A stretch of 64,000 bases of DNA from Lactobacillus sp. (GCA_022483245.1 JAKVNR010000001.1:868001-932000), one strand, 5' to 3'. Shown: positions 48,619-60,833, counted from the first letter of the stretch. Numbers and translations: made by a program. The notes: generated by a model not told the origin, from the letters alone.

Positions 48619-49564
48619 GATGTTCACTATATTCCTTCGTAGCGGCAACTACTTCCGCAAAAATTTCTTTAATCTCAGCTTGATCTTTAGCATTGGCGCC
48701 AGAAGCTAAGGCATGACCGCCACCATGGTGGCGCTGAGCTAGTTTATCAATGGCCGGGCCCTTTGAACGGTAATGGACACGGTAAGTTCCATCTGGCTGC
48801 TGAATAAAAATATTCCAAGCAATAATATCTTTAATCCGGCCTGGTGTTGACACTGTCACTGAAGCTTCTTCTACTGGTACTTTGGCTTTTGTCAAAATGT
48901 CAGTCGTCAAAACTGCATAAGCTGCCCCCGATGGATCAAGGTGTAAGTAATTTAAAACCAAGTTTTGCAGCCGGGCTTGTGCAAAAGTCACTTCACTAAT
49001 ATTGCGGGCAATCTTATTAATATCAATCCCCAAGCTGGCTAAGTGTGATGCTACGGCGAAAGTGTGTGCAGTTGTTTCAGAATACATAAACCTGCCAGTG
49101 TCACCTACAATACCTGCATATAACGGCAAAGCTACTTCTTTAGTAATTGGTAAGTTTTCTGCCCGTAAAAAGTCATAGACAATTTCGGAAGCAGCTGGTG
49201 CAGCTGGATCAACATATGATAAGTCAGCATAAGGATCAATATCAGGATGGTGGTCAATTTTGATCAAGATATCGCCTAAACGATAGCGCTGGTCTGAAAT
49301 GCGCGGCTGATCAGCGCAATCTGTTGTAATAACGGCTGCTCCTTTATAAGCTGAATCTGGAATTTCATCCATGGTGTTGATCCAATCAAGATCACCAATA
49401 TCCTGGCCAACGCAATAAATTTGCTTGTCAGGAAAGGCTAATTTCAATGACCGTGAAAAACCAGCTTGGGATCCGATCGCATCAGGGTCTGGATGACGGT
49501 GACGGTGAAAAATAATAGTTTGATGACTCTTTATGGCTTCAAAAATTTCTTGAAAACTACTCAT
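48608..49564 (-). CDS. nrnA: DHH-family bifunctional oligoribonuclease/PAP phosphatase (NrnA)
   Basis: Degrades very short RNAs and 3'-phosphoadenosine 5'-phosphate. The 318-residue protein has RHRHPDPDAIGSQ near residue 21, the DHH motif in IKIDHHPDIDPYADL, and the DHHA1-domain GGGHALASGAN near the C-terminus. The gene is coupled to the downstream helicase, and dinB lies 9 bases upstream. Confidence 0.93.
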   Translation of the reverse strand: MSSFQEIFEAIKSHQTIIFHRHRHPDPDAIGSQAGFSRSLKLAFPDKQIYCVGQDIGDLDWINTMDEIPDSAYKGAAVITTDCADQPRISDQRYRLGDILIKIDHHPDIDPYADLSYVDPAAPAASEIVYDFLRAENLPITKEVALPLYAGIVGDTGRFMYSETTAHTFAVASHLASLGIDINKIARNISEVTFAQARLQNLVLNYLHLDPSGAAYAVLTTDILTKAKVPVEEASVTVSTPGRIKDIIAWNIFIQQPDGTYRVHYRSKGPAIDKLAQRHHGGGHALASGANAKDQAEIKEIFAEVVAATKEYSEHHVD

Positions 49565-49573
49565 ACTCTTACC

Positions 49574-50686
49574 TCAAAATAAACTGAGATTTTGATTTAT
49601 TTGTTTACAGTCAATTAAATTAGTTGCGCCCAGGCCCAATAAATGGACCCCGCGCTCAATAAAGTCAGGCACTTTTGCTAAAAGTTGCTCGCCTTCTTGA
49701 TACAAATCAGTTTCAGCTTGTACAGGTTTTGATAAAGATATCCGCCGCGTAACCGTTTTAAAGTCGCGGTCGCGAATTTTTAGTACCACTGCCTGACAAG
49801 CCAAGTTTTTAGCTTGCAATTCCTGGCTTACCTGCTGAGCAAAAATTTGCAGCTCAGCTAACACATCTGACTGAGTCAGCAGTGGCGGTGTAAAGGTCCG
49901 CTCGCTGCTGATCGATTTGCGCTGGCGTGCAGCCACAACTGGTGAATTGTCAATGCCGTGGGCGTGCAGAGCCAGTTCATAACCAGCCCGTCCCATGTTA
50001 TCAGTCAAAGTCCGCACATCGGCGGCTTGCAAATCAGCTACAGTTTGGATTCCTAACTTAGCTAAAGACGCTAGCGTAGCTTGCCCAATCCCATGAAATT
50101 TATGCAAAGGAATTGTCTGTAAAAACTCCTCAGCTTCATGCGGCCGAATCACGGTCCGGCCAAAGGGCTTAGCATAATCTGAACCAGTCTTTGCAAGGAA
50201 TTTATTATAACTGATTCCAAAGGAAGCGGTCAATTTTAAGCGTCGGAAGATTTCAGCCTGCAGCCATGTCGCTTGCTGGATAACAGGCCAATCTTTTTTA
50301 CCGTGAGTCACATCCAAATATGCTTCATCAAGGGCAACTGTTTCCATTTGGTCTGTCAAAACATGCATCAATTGGTGGATTTTTTCAGAATAGTAACGAT
50401 ACTTTTCAAAATGTGGTGGGACAAAAAGAAGCTTGTCAGCTGGGACAAGTTTCAATGCCTGATTAGCCGGCATTGCACTGTGGACTCCATACTGACGAGC
50501 ACAATAATTAGCAGTTGTTACTACCCCATGACCATGATTTTGACGAGGATCTGGACTCACGATTAAAGCTAACTTGTGATATTCAGGATGCCCTAGCATT
50601 TCAACTGAAGCATAAAAGGCATCCATATCAAGATGAATAATCTTTCGGTTTGTTTGAAGACGTGGCAGTAATACTGGTGACTGCAT
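49574..50686 (-). CDS. dinB: DNA polymerase IV
   Basis: A 370-residue Y-family translesion polymerase. Catalytic acidic residues are in IIHLDMDAFYASVE and TVALDEAYLDVTHG. The thumb helix-hairpin-helix (FHGIGQATLASLAKLGIQTVADL) and a little-finger domain follow. A C-terminal NQNLSLF could serve as a beta-clamp binding motif. The ATG overlaps the zwf stop in a TAATG. Confidence 0.95.
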   Translation of the reverse strand: MQSPVLLPRLQTNRKIIHLDMDAFYASVEMLGHPEYHKLALIVSPDPRQNHGHGVVTTANYCARQYGVHSAMPANQALKLVPADKLLFVPPHFEKYRYYSEKIHQLMHVLTDQMETVALDEAYLDVTHGKKDWPVIQQATWLQAEIFRRLKLTASFGISYNKFLAKTGSDYAKPFGRTVIRPHEAEEFLQTIPLHKFHGIGQATLASLAKLGIQTVADLQAADVRTLTDNMGRAGYELALHAHGIDNSPVVAARQRKSISSERTFTPPLLTQSDVLAELQIFAQQVSQELQAKNLACQAVVLKIRDRDFKTVTRRISLSKPVQAETDLYQEGEQLLAKVPDFIERGVHLLGLGATNLIDCKQINQNLSLF

Positions 50687-52146
50687 TAGCGGTAAATCCA
50701 GTGATCGCTAGCGTCTTCAAAAATTTTATTAGCCGCTGCTGGCCCCATCTTAAATGGTGCATATTGGTCCAAGTGGTCAATGCCTTTATCTTCAGCTAGC
50801 CATGCATCTTCCACAGTATCGATGTATTCCCAGAATTTTTCCAACTCGCGCCAGTGGGTAAAATTAGTCCGGTCTTCAACCAGCACATCATGCAGTAGGC
50901 GTTCATAGCCATCTGGCACCTGCCGCAAATCTTCATCAGAAAAACGATAAACCAGATTTTCTGGCCGCAGGCCAGGTTCAGTGATTTTTTTACCGTTAAT
51001 TGTGATGTAAAACCGCATTACCGGGTCTACGATGATCGACAAAGTATTCGACGAGGCTTTACCATACAAGTTGTTCATCGATTGCAAGACAATATCAATC
51101 CGAGATTGCTTTTCACGTAAACGTTTACCAGTCCGGAAAAAAATTGGCACCTTGGCTAAGGGCCCGCCCAGAAATTTAATTTCACCTGCTACAAAAGTTT
51201 CAGTTAAGGATTTAGGGTCAACGTTTGGTTCTTCTAAATAAGCAAAGGTACTGCTGCTCTTATCATATTGTCCACGGGTGAAATTGCGGGCAACCATAGC
51301 AGAACTTGGGAAAATTACGCTATCCCATAAAGCCTGCTTAGCGGCGTGAATTGCCCCAGCCGTTAAATCCGCCGGCTCTGGCATCGCTAGCAAAGTAATA
51401 ATTTGGAAAATATGGTTTTGCACCATATCCCGTAGCGCGCCAGAAGTTTCATAGTATCCACCGCGTGCTTCAACACCTAAGCTTTCTGCTAAAGTAACCT
51501 GGACATTTTTAATGTAACGGTGATTCCAAATGTTTTTAATTAATGGGTTAGACAACCGCATCGGCAAAATGTTTTGGACTAATTCTTTGCCCAAATAGTG
51601 GTCAATCCGATAAACATCTTTTTCGGCAAAAGCATGACTAATTTGATCATTTAGTTTATTAGCAGATTTAAGGTCACGCCCAAACGGTTTTTCAATTACT
51701 AATCGGTTAAAGCCGTCGCCCAACAGATGCTGTTCATAAATTTGTTCAGCAATCGTGCCAAAAAACCTCGGCGCCATTGCTAAATAAAAAATCCGATTGT
51801 GGCCTGCAGCATATTTTTGATCTAGCTTGCTAATGGCTTTCTTTAAGGTCTGATAATGATCCGGATTAGTTACATCATGCGCTTGGTAATAAAAATGCTG
51901 CGTAAATGCCGTTAACTCATGCTCATCCAGTTCCGTATCCGGATTGGCTTCACGGACTGCTTCCAGCACTTGCTCACGCAGATATTCATGCGTCCACGGG
52001 CGACGAGCAGTGCCTAACACAGCAAAATTGCGCGCCAGTAATCCTTGTTCAAACAAATTAAACAAAGCGGGATAAAGTTTGCGGTGAGCCAAGTCGCCAG
52101 ACCCGCCAAAAATCACCAATACGAGCGGGATATTCTTATCAGGCAT
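50686..52146 (-). CDS. zwf: Glucose-6-phosphate 1-dehydrogenase
   Basis: The first step of the oxidative pentose phosphate route, producing NADPH. The 486-residue enzyme has GGSGDLAHRKLYPAL near residue 14 (NADP site), EKPFGRD, and the catalytic RIDHYLGKE near residue 180. Length is normal. It is preceded by AAAGGATT and a terminator that ends yajC. Confidence 0.96.
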   Translation of the reverse strand: MPDKNIPLVLVIFGGSGDLAHRKLYPALFNLFEQGLLARNFAVLGTARRPWTHEYLREQVLEAVREANPDTELDEHELTAFTQHFYYQAHDVTNPDHYQTLKKAISKLDQKYAAGHNRIFYLAMAPRFFGTIAEQIYEQHLLGDGFNRLVIEKPFGRDLKSANKLNDQISHAFAEKDVYRIDHYLGKELVQNILPMRLSNPLIKNIWNHRYIKNVQVTLAESLGVEARGGYYETSGALRDMVQNHIFQIITLLAMPEPADLTAGAIHAAKQALWDSVIFPSSAMVARNFTRGQYDKSSSTFAYLEEPNVDPKSLTETFVAGEIKFLGGPLAKVPIFFRTGKRLREKQSRIDIVLQSMNNLYGKASSNTLSIIVDPVMRFYITINGKKITEPGLRPENLVYRFSDEDLRQVPDGYERLLHDVLVEDRTNFTHWRELEKFWEYIDTVEDAWLAEDKGIDHLDQYAPFKMGPAAANKIFEDASDHWIYR

Positions 52147-52174
52147 AATAAAATCCTTTCATTAATCAATCTGT

Positions 52175-52206
52175 TAAAAAAGAGGACGCTTCCTTGCGTC
52201 CTCTTA
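52175..52206 (-). terminator. yajC terminator
   Basis: On the minus strand AAGAGGACGC pairs with GCGTCCTCTT, followed by a T-run just upstream of zwf. Confidence 0.9.
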
Positions 52207-52210
52207 ATTA

Positions 52211-52672
52211 TTACTTATCTGCATCCTTGGTGTCGTCTGCAGCATCAGCCTTGTCTTCTGCAGGTTTAGTTTCTTCAGCCTTGTCTGCTTTATCAGCAGT
52301 TTTATCATCAGCTTTAGCTGCTTCAGTAGACTTAGCTTCAGTGGCTGGAGCTGCATCTTCAGCTGGTAAAACTTGCCGAATAGCACCGCTAGCAAAAGTT
52401 AAGTAAATACCATCAGCGTCAATCACAATCGTCTTGTTCTTGTCGTCAACGCGATCAATTTTACCGTGTAAACCGTCAATTAAGACTACGCGGTCGCCTT
52501 TCTTCAAATTGGCTACCATTTGTTTATGCTTTTCTTGTTGCTTCTTTTGCGGACGGCTAATGCCGAAGTATGAGAACAACAGCAAAATAATCAGCATCCC
52601 AACGATAAAGATAGTATTGCCGCCAGCACCGCCTGCATTGTTTGCTAAAAATAATACGTTCAAATTGTCCAC
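52211..52672 (-). CDS. yajC: Preprotein translocase subunit YajC with acidic tail
   Basis: A 153-residue Sec-accessory membrane protein. One membrane helix (about residues 17-35) is followed by FGISRPQKKQQEKHKQMVANLKKGDRVV, diagnostic of YajC. The last about 50 residues are a low-complexity Ala/Asp/Glu/Lys/Thr tail with repeated DKAD/EAAKADD-type units, longer than in most homologues. The rest is standard. Confidence 0.93.
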   Translation of the reverse strand: MDNLNVLFLANNAGGAGGNTIFIVGMLIILLLFSYFGISRPQKKQQEKHKQMVANLKKGDRVVLIDGLHGKIDRVDDKNKTIVIDADGIYLTFASGAIRQVLPAEDAAPATEAKSTEAAKADDKTADKADKAEETKPAEDKADAADDTKDADK

Positions 52673-52728
52673 CTCAATTATTAATAATTACCTTAGTATT
52701 ATACAAAAAAATTTGGTCTGATAGAAGG

Positions 52729-53742
52729 TCATTGCCTGTCTTTCGGCGGCTCAATTCCTAAATGACGGTATGTTTTAGCCGTAATCATCCGTCCGCGCGG
52801 AGTTCGAATCAAAAAACCATTTTGCAGCAAATAGGGTTCATAAACTTCCTGGATAGTCTCCATATCTTCGCCAATATTAGCCGCAATTGTTTTTAGACCC
52901 ACTGGTCCGCCATGATAAAGGTCAATGATCATTTTAAGCAGGTGCCGGTCGGTCTGATCTAAGCCTGCCGGATCAACCTGCAGCTGCTCTAAGGCAGCTT
53001 TGGTCGTCGTCAATGAAATTGCTTGTTCACCTTTGACTTCAGCAAAATCACGAACTCGTTTTAATAACCGATTGGCAACCCGCGGCGTCCCACGCGAGCG
53101 CCGCGCCAGTTCGGTAGCAGCATCAGGATCAATTTTGCTATGAAAAACCTTGCTCGAACGCAAAACAATTTGTTCTAGTTCATCAAAGTTGTAAAACTGC
53201 AAGTGTTCAATAATCCCAAAACGTTCTCGTAAAGGAGCTGACAGCTGCCCAGCCCGCGTAGTTGCTCCAATCAAAGTAAACGGCGGCAGGGGCACGTGTA
53301 CAGCATGTGAAGTTTCACCTTCGCCCACCACAATATCGACGTAAAAGTCTTCCATCGCAGAATAAAGCACTTCTTCGACTGGCTTAGGCAGACGGTGAAT
53401 TTCATCGATAAATAAGACGTCGCCTGGCTTTAGCTCTGTTAGCAGTGCTAATAAATCGCCCGCTTTCGCGATGGCAGGACCAGAGGAACTTTTCAAGTTT
53501 ACGCCCAGTTCATTAGCAATCACGAAAGCTAAAGTAGTTTTACCCAAACCAGGCGGGCCATACAGCAAAACATGGTCCAGAGCTTCATCACGTTTTTTAG
53601 CAGCCGCGATATAAACTTGCAGTTCATCTTTGACTTGTGTTTGGCCAATATATTCAGCCAACAAACGCGGGCGCAAAGTTTGTTCTAGGGCAGCTTCTGC
53701 TTGGTCATTATTAGTTTGATCTACCAAGCGCTTTTCCGACAT
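52729..53742 (-). CDS. ruvB: Holliday junction branch-migration ATPase RuvB
   Basis: A 337-residue AAA+ ATPase that, with RuvA, moves Holliday junctions. Walker [10 protein letters not shown] is at residues 62-70, Walker [10 protein letters not shown], and the sensor and winged-helix parts ([35 protein letters not shown]) are present. It follows ruvA by 13 bases in the mutS-mutL-ruvA-ruvB order. Confidence 0.97.
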   Translation of the reverse strand: MSEKRLVDQTNNDQAEAALEQTLRPRLLAEYIGQTQVKDELQVYIAAAKKRDEALDHVLLYGPPGLGKTTLAFVIANELGVNLKSSSGPAIAKAGDLLALLTELKPGDVLFIDEIHRLPKPVEEVLYSAMEDFYVDIVVGEGETSHAVHVPLPPFTLIGATTRAGQLSAPLRERFGIIEHLQFYNFDELEQIVLRSSKVFHSKIDPDAATELARRSRGTPRVANRLLKRVRDFAEVKGEQAISLTTTKAALEQLQVDPAGLDQTDRHLLKMIIDLYHGGPVGLKTIAANIGEDMETIQEVYEPYLLQNGFLIRTPRGRMITAKTYRHLGIEPPKDRQ

Positions 53743-53755
53743 ATTACTTCACCTC

Positions 53756-54328
53756 TTATTTCTTCAGCAGTAAAGCAAGTCCCTGTTTAATATAAGCATC
53801 TGCAGTCATTTCTGGTAACTTGCTGAGTTTTGGCTTTAATTTTTCCACTTCGCGTTTGGTATAACCTAAAGCCAGCAAGGCCAGTAAGGCATCTTCCAAA
53901 GCAGGCGAACTTTTATCCGATTTAGGGGTAAAATCTTTTAATTTTCCCTTTAAGTCCAGCACAATTTGCGAGGCAGTTTTTTTACCAATTCCTGGGAACT
54001 GGGTTAAATATTTCACTTGTCCATTTTCAATTGCGGAAGCAAGGGATTCAGTATTTTCTGCCGCCATGATAGCCAGTGCAGATTTAGGTCCAATTCCGCT
54101 CACGCTCAACAATTTTAAAAATAAACGCTTATCAGCTTGGCTAGCAAAACCGTATAAGCGCATCCCGGCATTGTCGCTAAAAATCTGTTCGACAAAGACC
54201 TTAGCCGCTTGCCCAAGCTGATAGTTTAATGGCGACGGGCTGTATAACTTATAACCAACACCATGTACATCCAGCACGATAAAAGCTGGCTCGACTAAAG
54301 TGATTTTTCCTTCAAGATACTCAAACAT
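53756..54328 (-). CDS. ruvA: Holliday junction DNA-binding protein RuvA
   Basis: The 190-residue partner of RuvB. An N-terminal OB fold ([29 protein letters not shown]), helix-hairpin-helix motifs ([40 protein letters not shown]) and a C-terminal RuvB-binding domain are present. It starts 3 bases after mutL. Confidence 0.97.
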   Translation of the reverse strand: MFEYLEGKITLVEPAFIVLDVHGVGYKLYSPSPLNYQLGQAAKVFVEQIFSDNAGMRLYGFASQADKRLFLKLLSVSGIGPKSALAIMAAENTESLASAIENGQVKYLTQFPGIGKKTASQIVLDLKGKLKDFTPKSDKSSPALEDALLALLALGYTKREVEKLKPKLSKLPEMTADAYIKQGLALLLKK

Positions 54329-54331
54329 GTA

Positions 54332-56161
54332 TTAATCCTTTTTAAACATCTGTGCTAGGCGATTCGCTGAAATTTTCACAATAATCGGCTTTCCTTCAGC
54401 ATCATAATAGGGATCACTAGCTGTTTGCAAATCTGTCAGCAGCTGCTGATAGTCAGCTGCGTGGTAAGACACAGTTCGGCTCGCCGTTCGTTTAGCCGTT
54501 TGACTAGCTAGCAGCTTTTTTAAAGCCGGCAAATCCTGTTTAGCTGCATGTAAATACAAATCAATAATTTCTTGCAAACGCTGTTCATCATTGTCATGCA
54601 GCCATAGCGGAATGCTTTGCAAAATGAAAGCATTTTGACCAAAATTTTCTAAGAAAAGGCCAATTTCTTGCAGGGCAGTTAGATGCTCATTTAATGTAGC
54701 AGCATCAGTATTCGGCAATGTAATGGTCCATGGAGAGAGCAAACCTTGCTGATTCTTTTGACTGGCTTGCAGCTGCTGCCAAACCCGATCATAAGCTAAA
54801 CGCCTCAGCAGTGCTGGCAAATCTAGTAAATATAAATCATTTTCGCCACTAGCAACTAAATATGAATTTAATTTGCCCAAAAATAGTAAATCCGGCAGTT
54901 TTTGCGTGGTGATAGTTTCACTGCCAAAAGGAGTAAGTTGCTGCTGCAGACGAACATTTTGATCCCAAGTTTCCGTAATCAAATAGTGTTCATCTGATCT
55001 TGGCTGGCTTAAGTCAATCACAGCACTAGTTTCAGAAACTGCTGGTTGTTCATATTCAGGCTGCTGCTCATTAAATACTTGCCGGCTGGTATCAACCAGG
55101 TTCTGATTCAGGCTAAAGGCCAATTGATCAGCCTGCTGACTGCTTTGATCAGTTGACAGCAATCCAGCTTGTGGTTCAGCCTTATTAGCTAACAAGTCTG
55201 CCACTGAATCAGTTAATAGTTTAGCCAGCTGATCTTCTTTAGATAAACGCACTTCGCGCTTGGTTGGATGAACGTTCACATCCACCAGCAGCGGGTCAAG
55301 CTTAATGTTGATCACGGCAATTGGATAGCGGCGAGGCGCTAATTGATTACCAAAACCGGCAATCAGAGCCTGCGTTAATTGATAATTGTGAACATACCGT
55401 CCATTTAGCAAAAAGGTAATATAAGACCGGCTGGAACGCGTATCGGCCAGGTCGGATAGCAAACCCGTAATCTCAAAATCGGGGCTTTTTCCGTGTAAAG
55501 GCAACATCCGACTAGCTAACTTAACCCCATAAATTTGTGCGCAAGTCTGTTGCAAATCACCATTGCCGGCTGTCTTCAGCAGCACTCGCTGGCCATTAGT
55601 CAAAATAAAGGCTGTCTTGGGGTAGCCTAAAGCCAAACGGTTAACAACATCAACAATCTTAATTATTTCCGTGCGTTGGGATTTTAAATATTTCAGACGG
55701 GCTGGTGTATTGTAAAACAAATCAGTGACCGTAATTTTTGTCCCCAAGGGGCTGGCCGCCGGCATAATTTCACTATGCTCACCAGCCGTAAAGTCTGCAC
55801 CCACCCCTGTTTTTCCAGCATTTGTTTGAATGCGGACATGGCTAACTGCCGCAATTGATGCTAAGGCTTCACCGCGAAAACCTAAGGTTTGAATATGAAA
55901 CAAGTCGCGCTCAGTCGCAATTTTACTCGTCGCATGCCTAGTAAAAGCCAATACTAACTGATCGGCCGGGATCCCGCTGCCATCATCTTGGACAGTAATC
56001 TGATTTAACCCGCCGTCAGTAAACGAGATGCGAATTTCTTTAGCCCCCGCATCGAGTGAATTTTCGCAAAGTTCCTTAACTACACTAGCTGGCCGTTCAA
56101 TTACTTCACCAGCAGCGATTTGATTAGTTAAATTAGCCGAAAGCTCATGAATTTTTTCCAT
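54332..56161 (-). CDS. mutL: DNA mismatch repair protein MutL
   Basis: A 609-residue GHKL ATPase linking MutS to downstream repair. N-terminal motifs are IAAGEVIERPASVVKELCENSLDAG, DDGSGI, TLGFRGEALASIAAVS and GTKITVTDLFYNTPARLKYL. The linker is Gln-rich. The C-terminal dimerisation domain lacks a clear DQHAxxER endonuclease motif at its usual place; I did not find it in the sequence. Confidence 0.96.
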   Translation of the reverse strand: MEKIHELSANLTNQIAAGEVIERPASVVKELCENSLDAGAKEIRISFTDGGLNQITVQDDGSGIPADQLVLAFTRHATSKIATERDLFHIQTLGFRGEALASIAAVSHVRIQTNAGKTGVGADFTAGEHSEIMPAASPLGTKITVTDLFYNTPARLKYLKSQRTEIIKIVDVVNRLALGYPKTAFILTNGQRVLLKTAGNGDLQQTCAQIYGVKLASRMLPLHGKSPDFEITGLLSDLADTRSSRSYITFLLNGRYVHNYQLTQALIAGFGNQLAPRRYPIAVINIKLDPLLVDVNVHPTKREVRLSKEDQLAKLLTDSVADLLANKAEPQAGLLSTDQSSQQADQLAFSLNQNLVDTSRQVFNEQQPEYEQPAVSETSAVIDLSQPRSDEHYLITETWDQNVRLQQQLTPFGSETITTQKLPDLLFLGKLNSYLVASGENDLYLLDLPALLRRLAYDRVWQQLQASQKNQQGLLSPWTITLPNTDAATLNEHLTALQEIGLFLENFGQNAFILQSIPLWLHDNDEQRLQEIIDLYLHAAKQDLPALKKLLASQTAKRTASRTVSYHAADYQQLLTDLQTASDPYYDAEGKPIIVKISANRLAQMFKKD

Positions 56162-56162
56162 G

Positions 56163-58727
56163 CTACTGCTTCTTCTTTAATTCTTCTTGCCAGTCGTGGA
56201 CAATCTCCATCACTTGCAGTGGCGTTTTATCTGCTAAATACAGCGACTTCAACTCATTAATGACATCAGTTTCTACCGGATCAACCGCTGGTGCTTTTTC
56301 GGCTTGGAATAAATCCAGCTGCTGGCTGGCTGGGTCTAAACTGCCTGCCCCTTGTGCTTCTAAACGGCGCAGCATCACCGCTGCTTCACGCAAAACCTTG
56401 TGCGGCAGACCAGCTAGTTCTGCGACATGAATTCCGTACGATTGATCAGCCGGGCCTGGCATGATTTTATGCAAGAAAATCAGTTTGCCATTTTCCTCAG
56501 TCGCACCAACATGAATGTTGCGCAAGTGCGGCAGCTTATGTTCCAAATCCGTCAATTCATGGTAGTGAGTTGCAAATAAAGTTTTAGCTCCAACTTCATC
56601 ATGCAAATGCTTCACGATCGCGCCAGCTAAGGCCATCCCATCATAGGTGGCAGTTCCGCGGCCAATTTCGTCAAACAAAACCAGGGATTTGCTAGTCGCA
56701 TGCTGCAAAGCTTGATTAGCCTCACTCATTTCGACCATAAAAGTACTCTGACCCGCAATCAAATCATCAGCTGCACCGATGCGAGTAAAAATTTTGTCAA
56801 AAATCGGTAAATTAGCGCTTTTAGCGGGAACAAAACTGCCAATTTGAGCCATGATCACAATTAATGCTAGCTGCCGCATGTAGGTACTCTTACCTGACAT
56901 GTTCGGGCCAGTAATCAGGTAAATTGTCGTTTGCTCATCCATTTCCAAATCATTTGGAACATAAGTGCCAGCTGGCATGACTTGTTCAACTACAGCGTGA
57001 CGACCTTGTTTAATATCAATATTTTGCTGATCAGCATTAAATTTCGGCCGGCAATAGTTGTTCTGTTCAGCCAGATTAGCAAAGCCCAGCAAAATATCGA
57101 GCCGCGCAATTTGCTTAGCCAGTTTTTGTAAAGCGGTAGTATATTTTTTAACCTGCTCGCGCAATTTAACAAACAGATCATATTCTAAGTTAGTCGACTT
57201 GGCTTCGGCCTCTAAAATTAGGGCTTCATGTTCTTTTAATTCAGGAGTAATGTAGCGTTCTGAATTAGTCAAAGTTTGCTTGCGGGTATAGCGATCCAGC
57301 GGCACTTTATCCTTATTGCCATTTGACACTTCAATGTAATAGCCAAAGACCTTATTAAAGCCGACCTTCAAATTATTAATGCCAGTCCGCTGTCGTTCTT
57401 CAGCCTGCATCTTAACTAACCAATCTTTGCCGTTATGCATCGCATCACGGTAGCGGTCCAGCTGACTATCAACGCCTGCTCGAATTAAGCCGCCGTCTGT
57501 TGTCAAAACTGGTGGTTGGTCAACCAAAGTTTGCTTAATTAATTTGGCGACTCCAGTCAATGGGTCTAAACTATCAGCTACTTTGGTCAAGACTTGATCT
57601 TGCGCTTTTAATAACTGGGCTTTAATTTTCGGAACAGCACTAATTGAATTTGCTAGTTGCAGCAGCTGCCGGGCATTAATAGTGCCAAGGGCAATCCGGC
57701 CTGTCAGCCGCTCTAAGTCATAGACGCCTTTTAATTGTTCGCTGACGGCTCCCCGCACAAAGAAGTTGTCAAGCAATGCTTGCACAACTGCCTGCCTGTT
57801 TTCAATTGCTTCTTGAGATAATAGCGGTCTGCTAATCCACTGCTTCAGCAGGCGGCCACCCATGGCTGTTTGCGTTTGATCAAGCAGCCAAAACAAAGAG
57901 CCCATTTTTTTGCCCGTTTTAGCTGAAGCCAGCAGTTCTAAATTAGTCTGAGAAGTATGTGAAATTTGTAAAAATTCATCAACCTCATAGGATTGGGCTA
58001 GCTGCAAGTGACCTAAACTGCGCTTTTGCGTAGTCAACAAATAAGCGACTAGTTCTTGCGTGGCTGCTTTTTCTGCTTTATTAGTCAGCTTTTGCACAAC
58101 AAAAGAAACTTCGGCATGCTTCTCTGTTAATTTGACTGGTTCAGAAACTGTAATGCTAGCTTTATCAAAAAAGTCTGTCTGCGCATGAGTCAGTGGTGCA
58201 TGATAAACCACTTCCCGCGTACGTAAAGACAGTAATTCATTTTCGACATTTTCAAAGGTCGACAAGTGCGTAGCAAAAACTTCACCAGTTGATAAATCAC
58301 TATAGGCTAAGCCAAACTGCCGACCTACTTGGACAACCGCTGTTAAGTAATTGCTTTCTTTAGCTTGCTGCGGGCCTTCTTCCATCATGGTGCCTGGCGT
58401 TACTAATTGAACGATTCCTCGTTTGACCATCCCCTTGGCTTGCTTAGGATCCTCAAGTTGTTCACATAAGGCAACTTTATAGCCTTTTTCAACCAAAGTA
58501 TTCACGTAAGAATTGACTGCCAGGTGGGGTACACCAGCCATCGGAATCGGATTTTTCGTTTTATTGGACCGATGCGTCAGCGTTAATTCAAGAATTTGCG
58601 CCCCTTTAATCGCATCATCTTCAAATAATTCATAAAAGTCACCTACCCTGTAGAACAAAAAAGCATCAGGGTACTGATCTTTAATTTGATAGTATTGCTC
58701 CATCATCTGGGTCCGCGCTTGCGCCAT
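56163..58727 (-). CDS. mutS: DNA mismatch repair protein MutS
   Basis: An 854-residue mismatch-binding ATPase. The mismatch-contact motif FYRVGDFYELFEDDA is at about residues 25-39. Walker A GPNMSGKS and the DEIGRGTATYDG signature with FATHYHELT are in the C-terminal third. A DLFQAEK motif near residue 798 is a likely beta-clamp binding site. It is the first gene of the mutS-mutL-ruvA-ruvB operon, with AGGAGG upstream. Confidence 0.97.
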   Translation of the reverse strand: MAQARTQMMEQYYQIKDQYPDAFLFYRVGDFYELFEDDAIKGAQILELTLTHRSNKTKNPIPMAGVPHLAVNSYVNTLVEKGYKVALCEQLEDPKQAKGMVKRGIVQLVTPGTMMEEGPQQAKESNYLTAVVQVGRQFGLAYSDLSTGEVFATHLSTFENVENELLSLRTREVVYHAPLTHAQTDFFDKASITVSEPVKLTEKHAEVSFVVQKLTNKAEKAATQELVAYLLTTQKRSLGHLQLAQSYEVDEFLQISHTSQTNLELLASAKTGKKMGSLFWLLDQTQTAMGGRLLKQWISRPLLSQEAIENRQAVVQALLDNFFVRGAVSEQLKGVYDLERLTGRIALGTINARQLLQLANSISAVPKIKAQLLKAQDQVLTKVADSLDPLTGVAKLIKQTLVDQPPVLTTDGGLIRAGVDSQLDRYRDAMHNGKDWLVKMQAEERQRTGINNLKVGFNKVFGYYIEVSNGNKDKVPLDRYTRKQTLTNSERYITPELKEHEALILEAEAKSTNLEYDLFVKLREQVKKYTTALQKLAKQIARLDILLGFANLAEQNNYCRPKFNADQQNIDIKQGRHAVVEQVMPAGTYVPNDLEMDEQTTIYLITGPNMSGKSTYMRQLALIVIMAQIGSFVPAKSANLPIFDKIFTRIGAADDLIAGQSTFMVEMSEANQALQHATSKSLVLFDEIGRGTATYDGMALAGAIVKHLHDEVGAKTLFATHYHELTDLEHKLPHLRNIHVGATEENGKLIFLHKIMPGPADQSYGIHVAELAGLPHKVLREAAVMLRRLEAQGAGSLDPASQQLDLFQAEKAPAVDPVETDVINELKSLYLADKTPLQVMEIVHDWQEELKKKQ

Positions 58728-58780
58728 CTGGAAATCCTCCTTTTGTTACCTTTTAATTATAACGAAAAAAATTGCCGCAA

Positions 58781-58815
58781 CAAAAAACTAGTCCCAATTA
58801 ACGGGACTAGTTTTA
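58781..58815 (-). terminator. groESL terminator
   Basis: AAAACTAGTCCC pairs with GGGACTAGTTTTTT on the minus strand across a short loop. Confidence 0.92.
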
Positions 58816-58838
58816 AACGTCTAATTAAGAGGTGAGGT

Positions 58839-60470
<1,632 letters not shown>

Positions 60471-60489
60471 TTACTCTCCTTTATTAGTC

Positions 60490-60774
60490 TTATTTTTCAA
60501 TTGCTAAAATGTCTTTTTCATGAAGGACCAGGTATTCTTCACCTTCGTATTTAATGTTGGTACCAGAATACTTATCGTACAGAACCGTGTCGCCCTTTTG
60601 GACAGTCATTGGCAAAACTTTGCCTTCGCTGGTCACAGCACCAGTACCTACAGCAACAACCTTGCCTTCGGTTGGCTTTTGCTTTGCATTAGAAGCAACA
60701 TAAATGCCACCGATATTTTCATCTTCATTTTTCTTAACTTTCACGATCACGCGGTCACTAATTGGTTGTAACAC
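60490..60774 (-). CDS. groES: Co-chaperonin GroES (Hsp10)
   Basis: A 94-residue cap of Gro[17 protein letters not shown], the mobile loop around [18 protein letters not shown] and the terminal [15 protein letters not shown] are typical. It starts at a GTG with AGGAGG upstream and is under CIRCE control. Confidence 0.97.
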   Translation of the reverse strand: MLQPISDRVIVKVKKNEDENIGGIYVASNAKQKPTEGKVVAVGTGAVTSEGKVLPMTVQKGDTVLYDKYSGTNIKYEGEEYLVLHEKDILAIEK

Positions 60775-60806
60775 GTTTGTCCCTCCTAATTATCGGTTTC
60801 AATTCT

Positions 60807-60833
60807 TTAGCACTCTTAAAATCTAAGTGCTAA
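60807..60833 (-). promoter_or_regulatory. CIRCE operator (HrcA site), promoter-proximal
   Basis: TTAGCACTC, nine bases, then AAGTGCTAA on the + strand. One position differs from the perfect TTAGCACTC-N9-GAGTGCTAA. It lies between the -10 box and the groES start. Confidence 0.92.

Noticed and set aside
52194..52406. Open frames of low-complexity Ala/Ser or Leu/Lys composition opposite and within yajC
   Set aside because: Reflections of the repetitive yajC tail in other frames.
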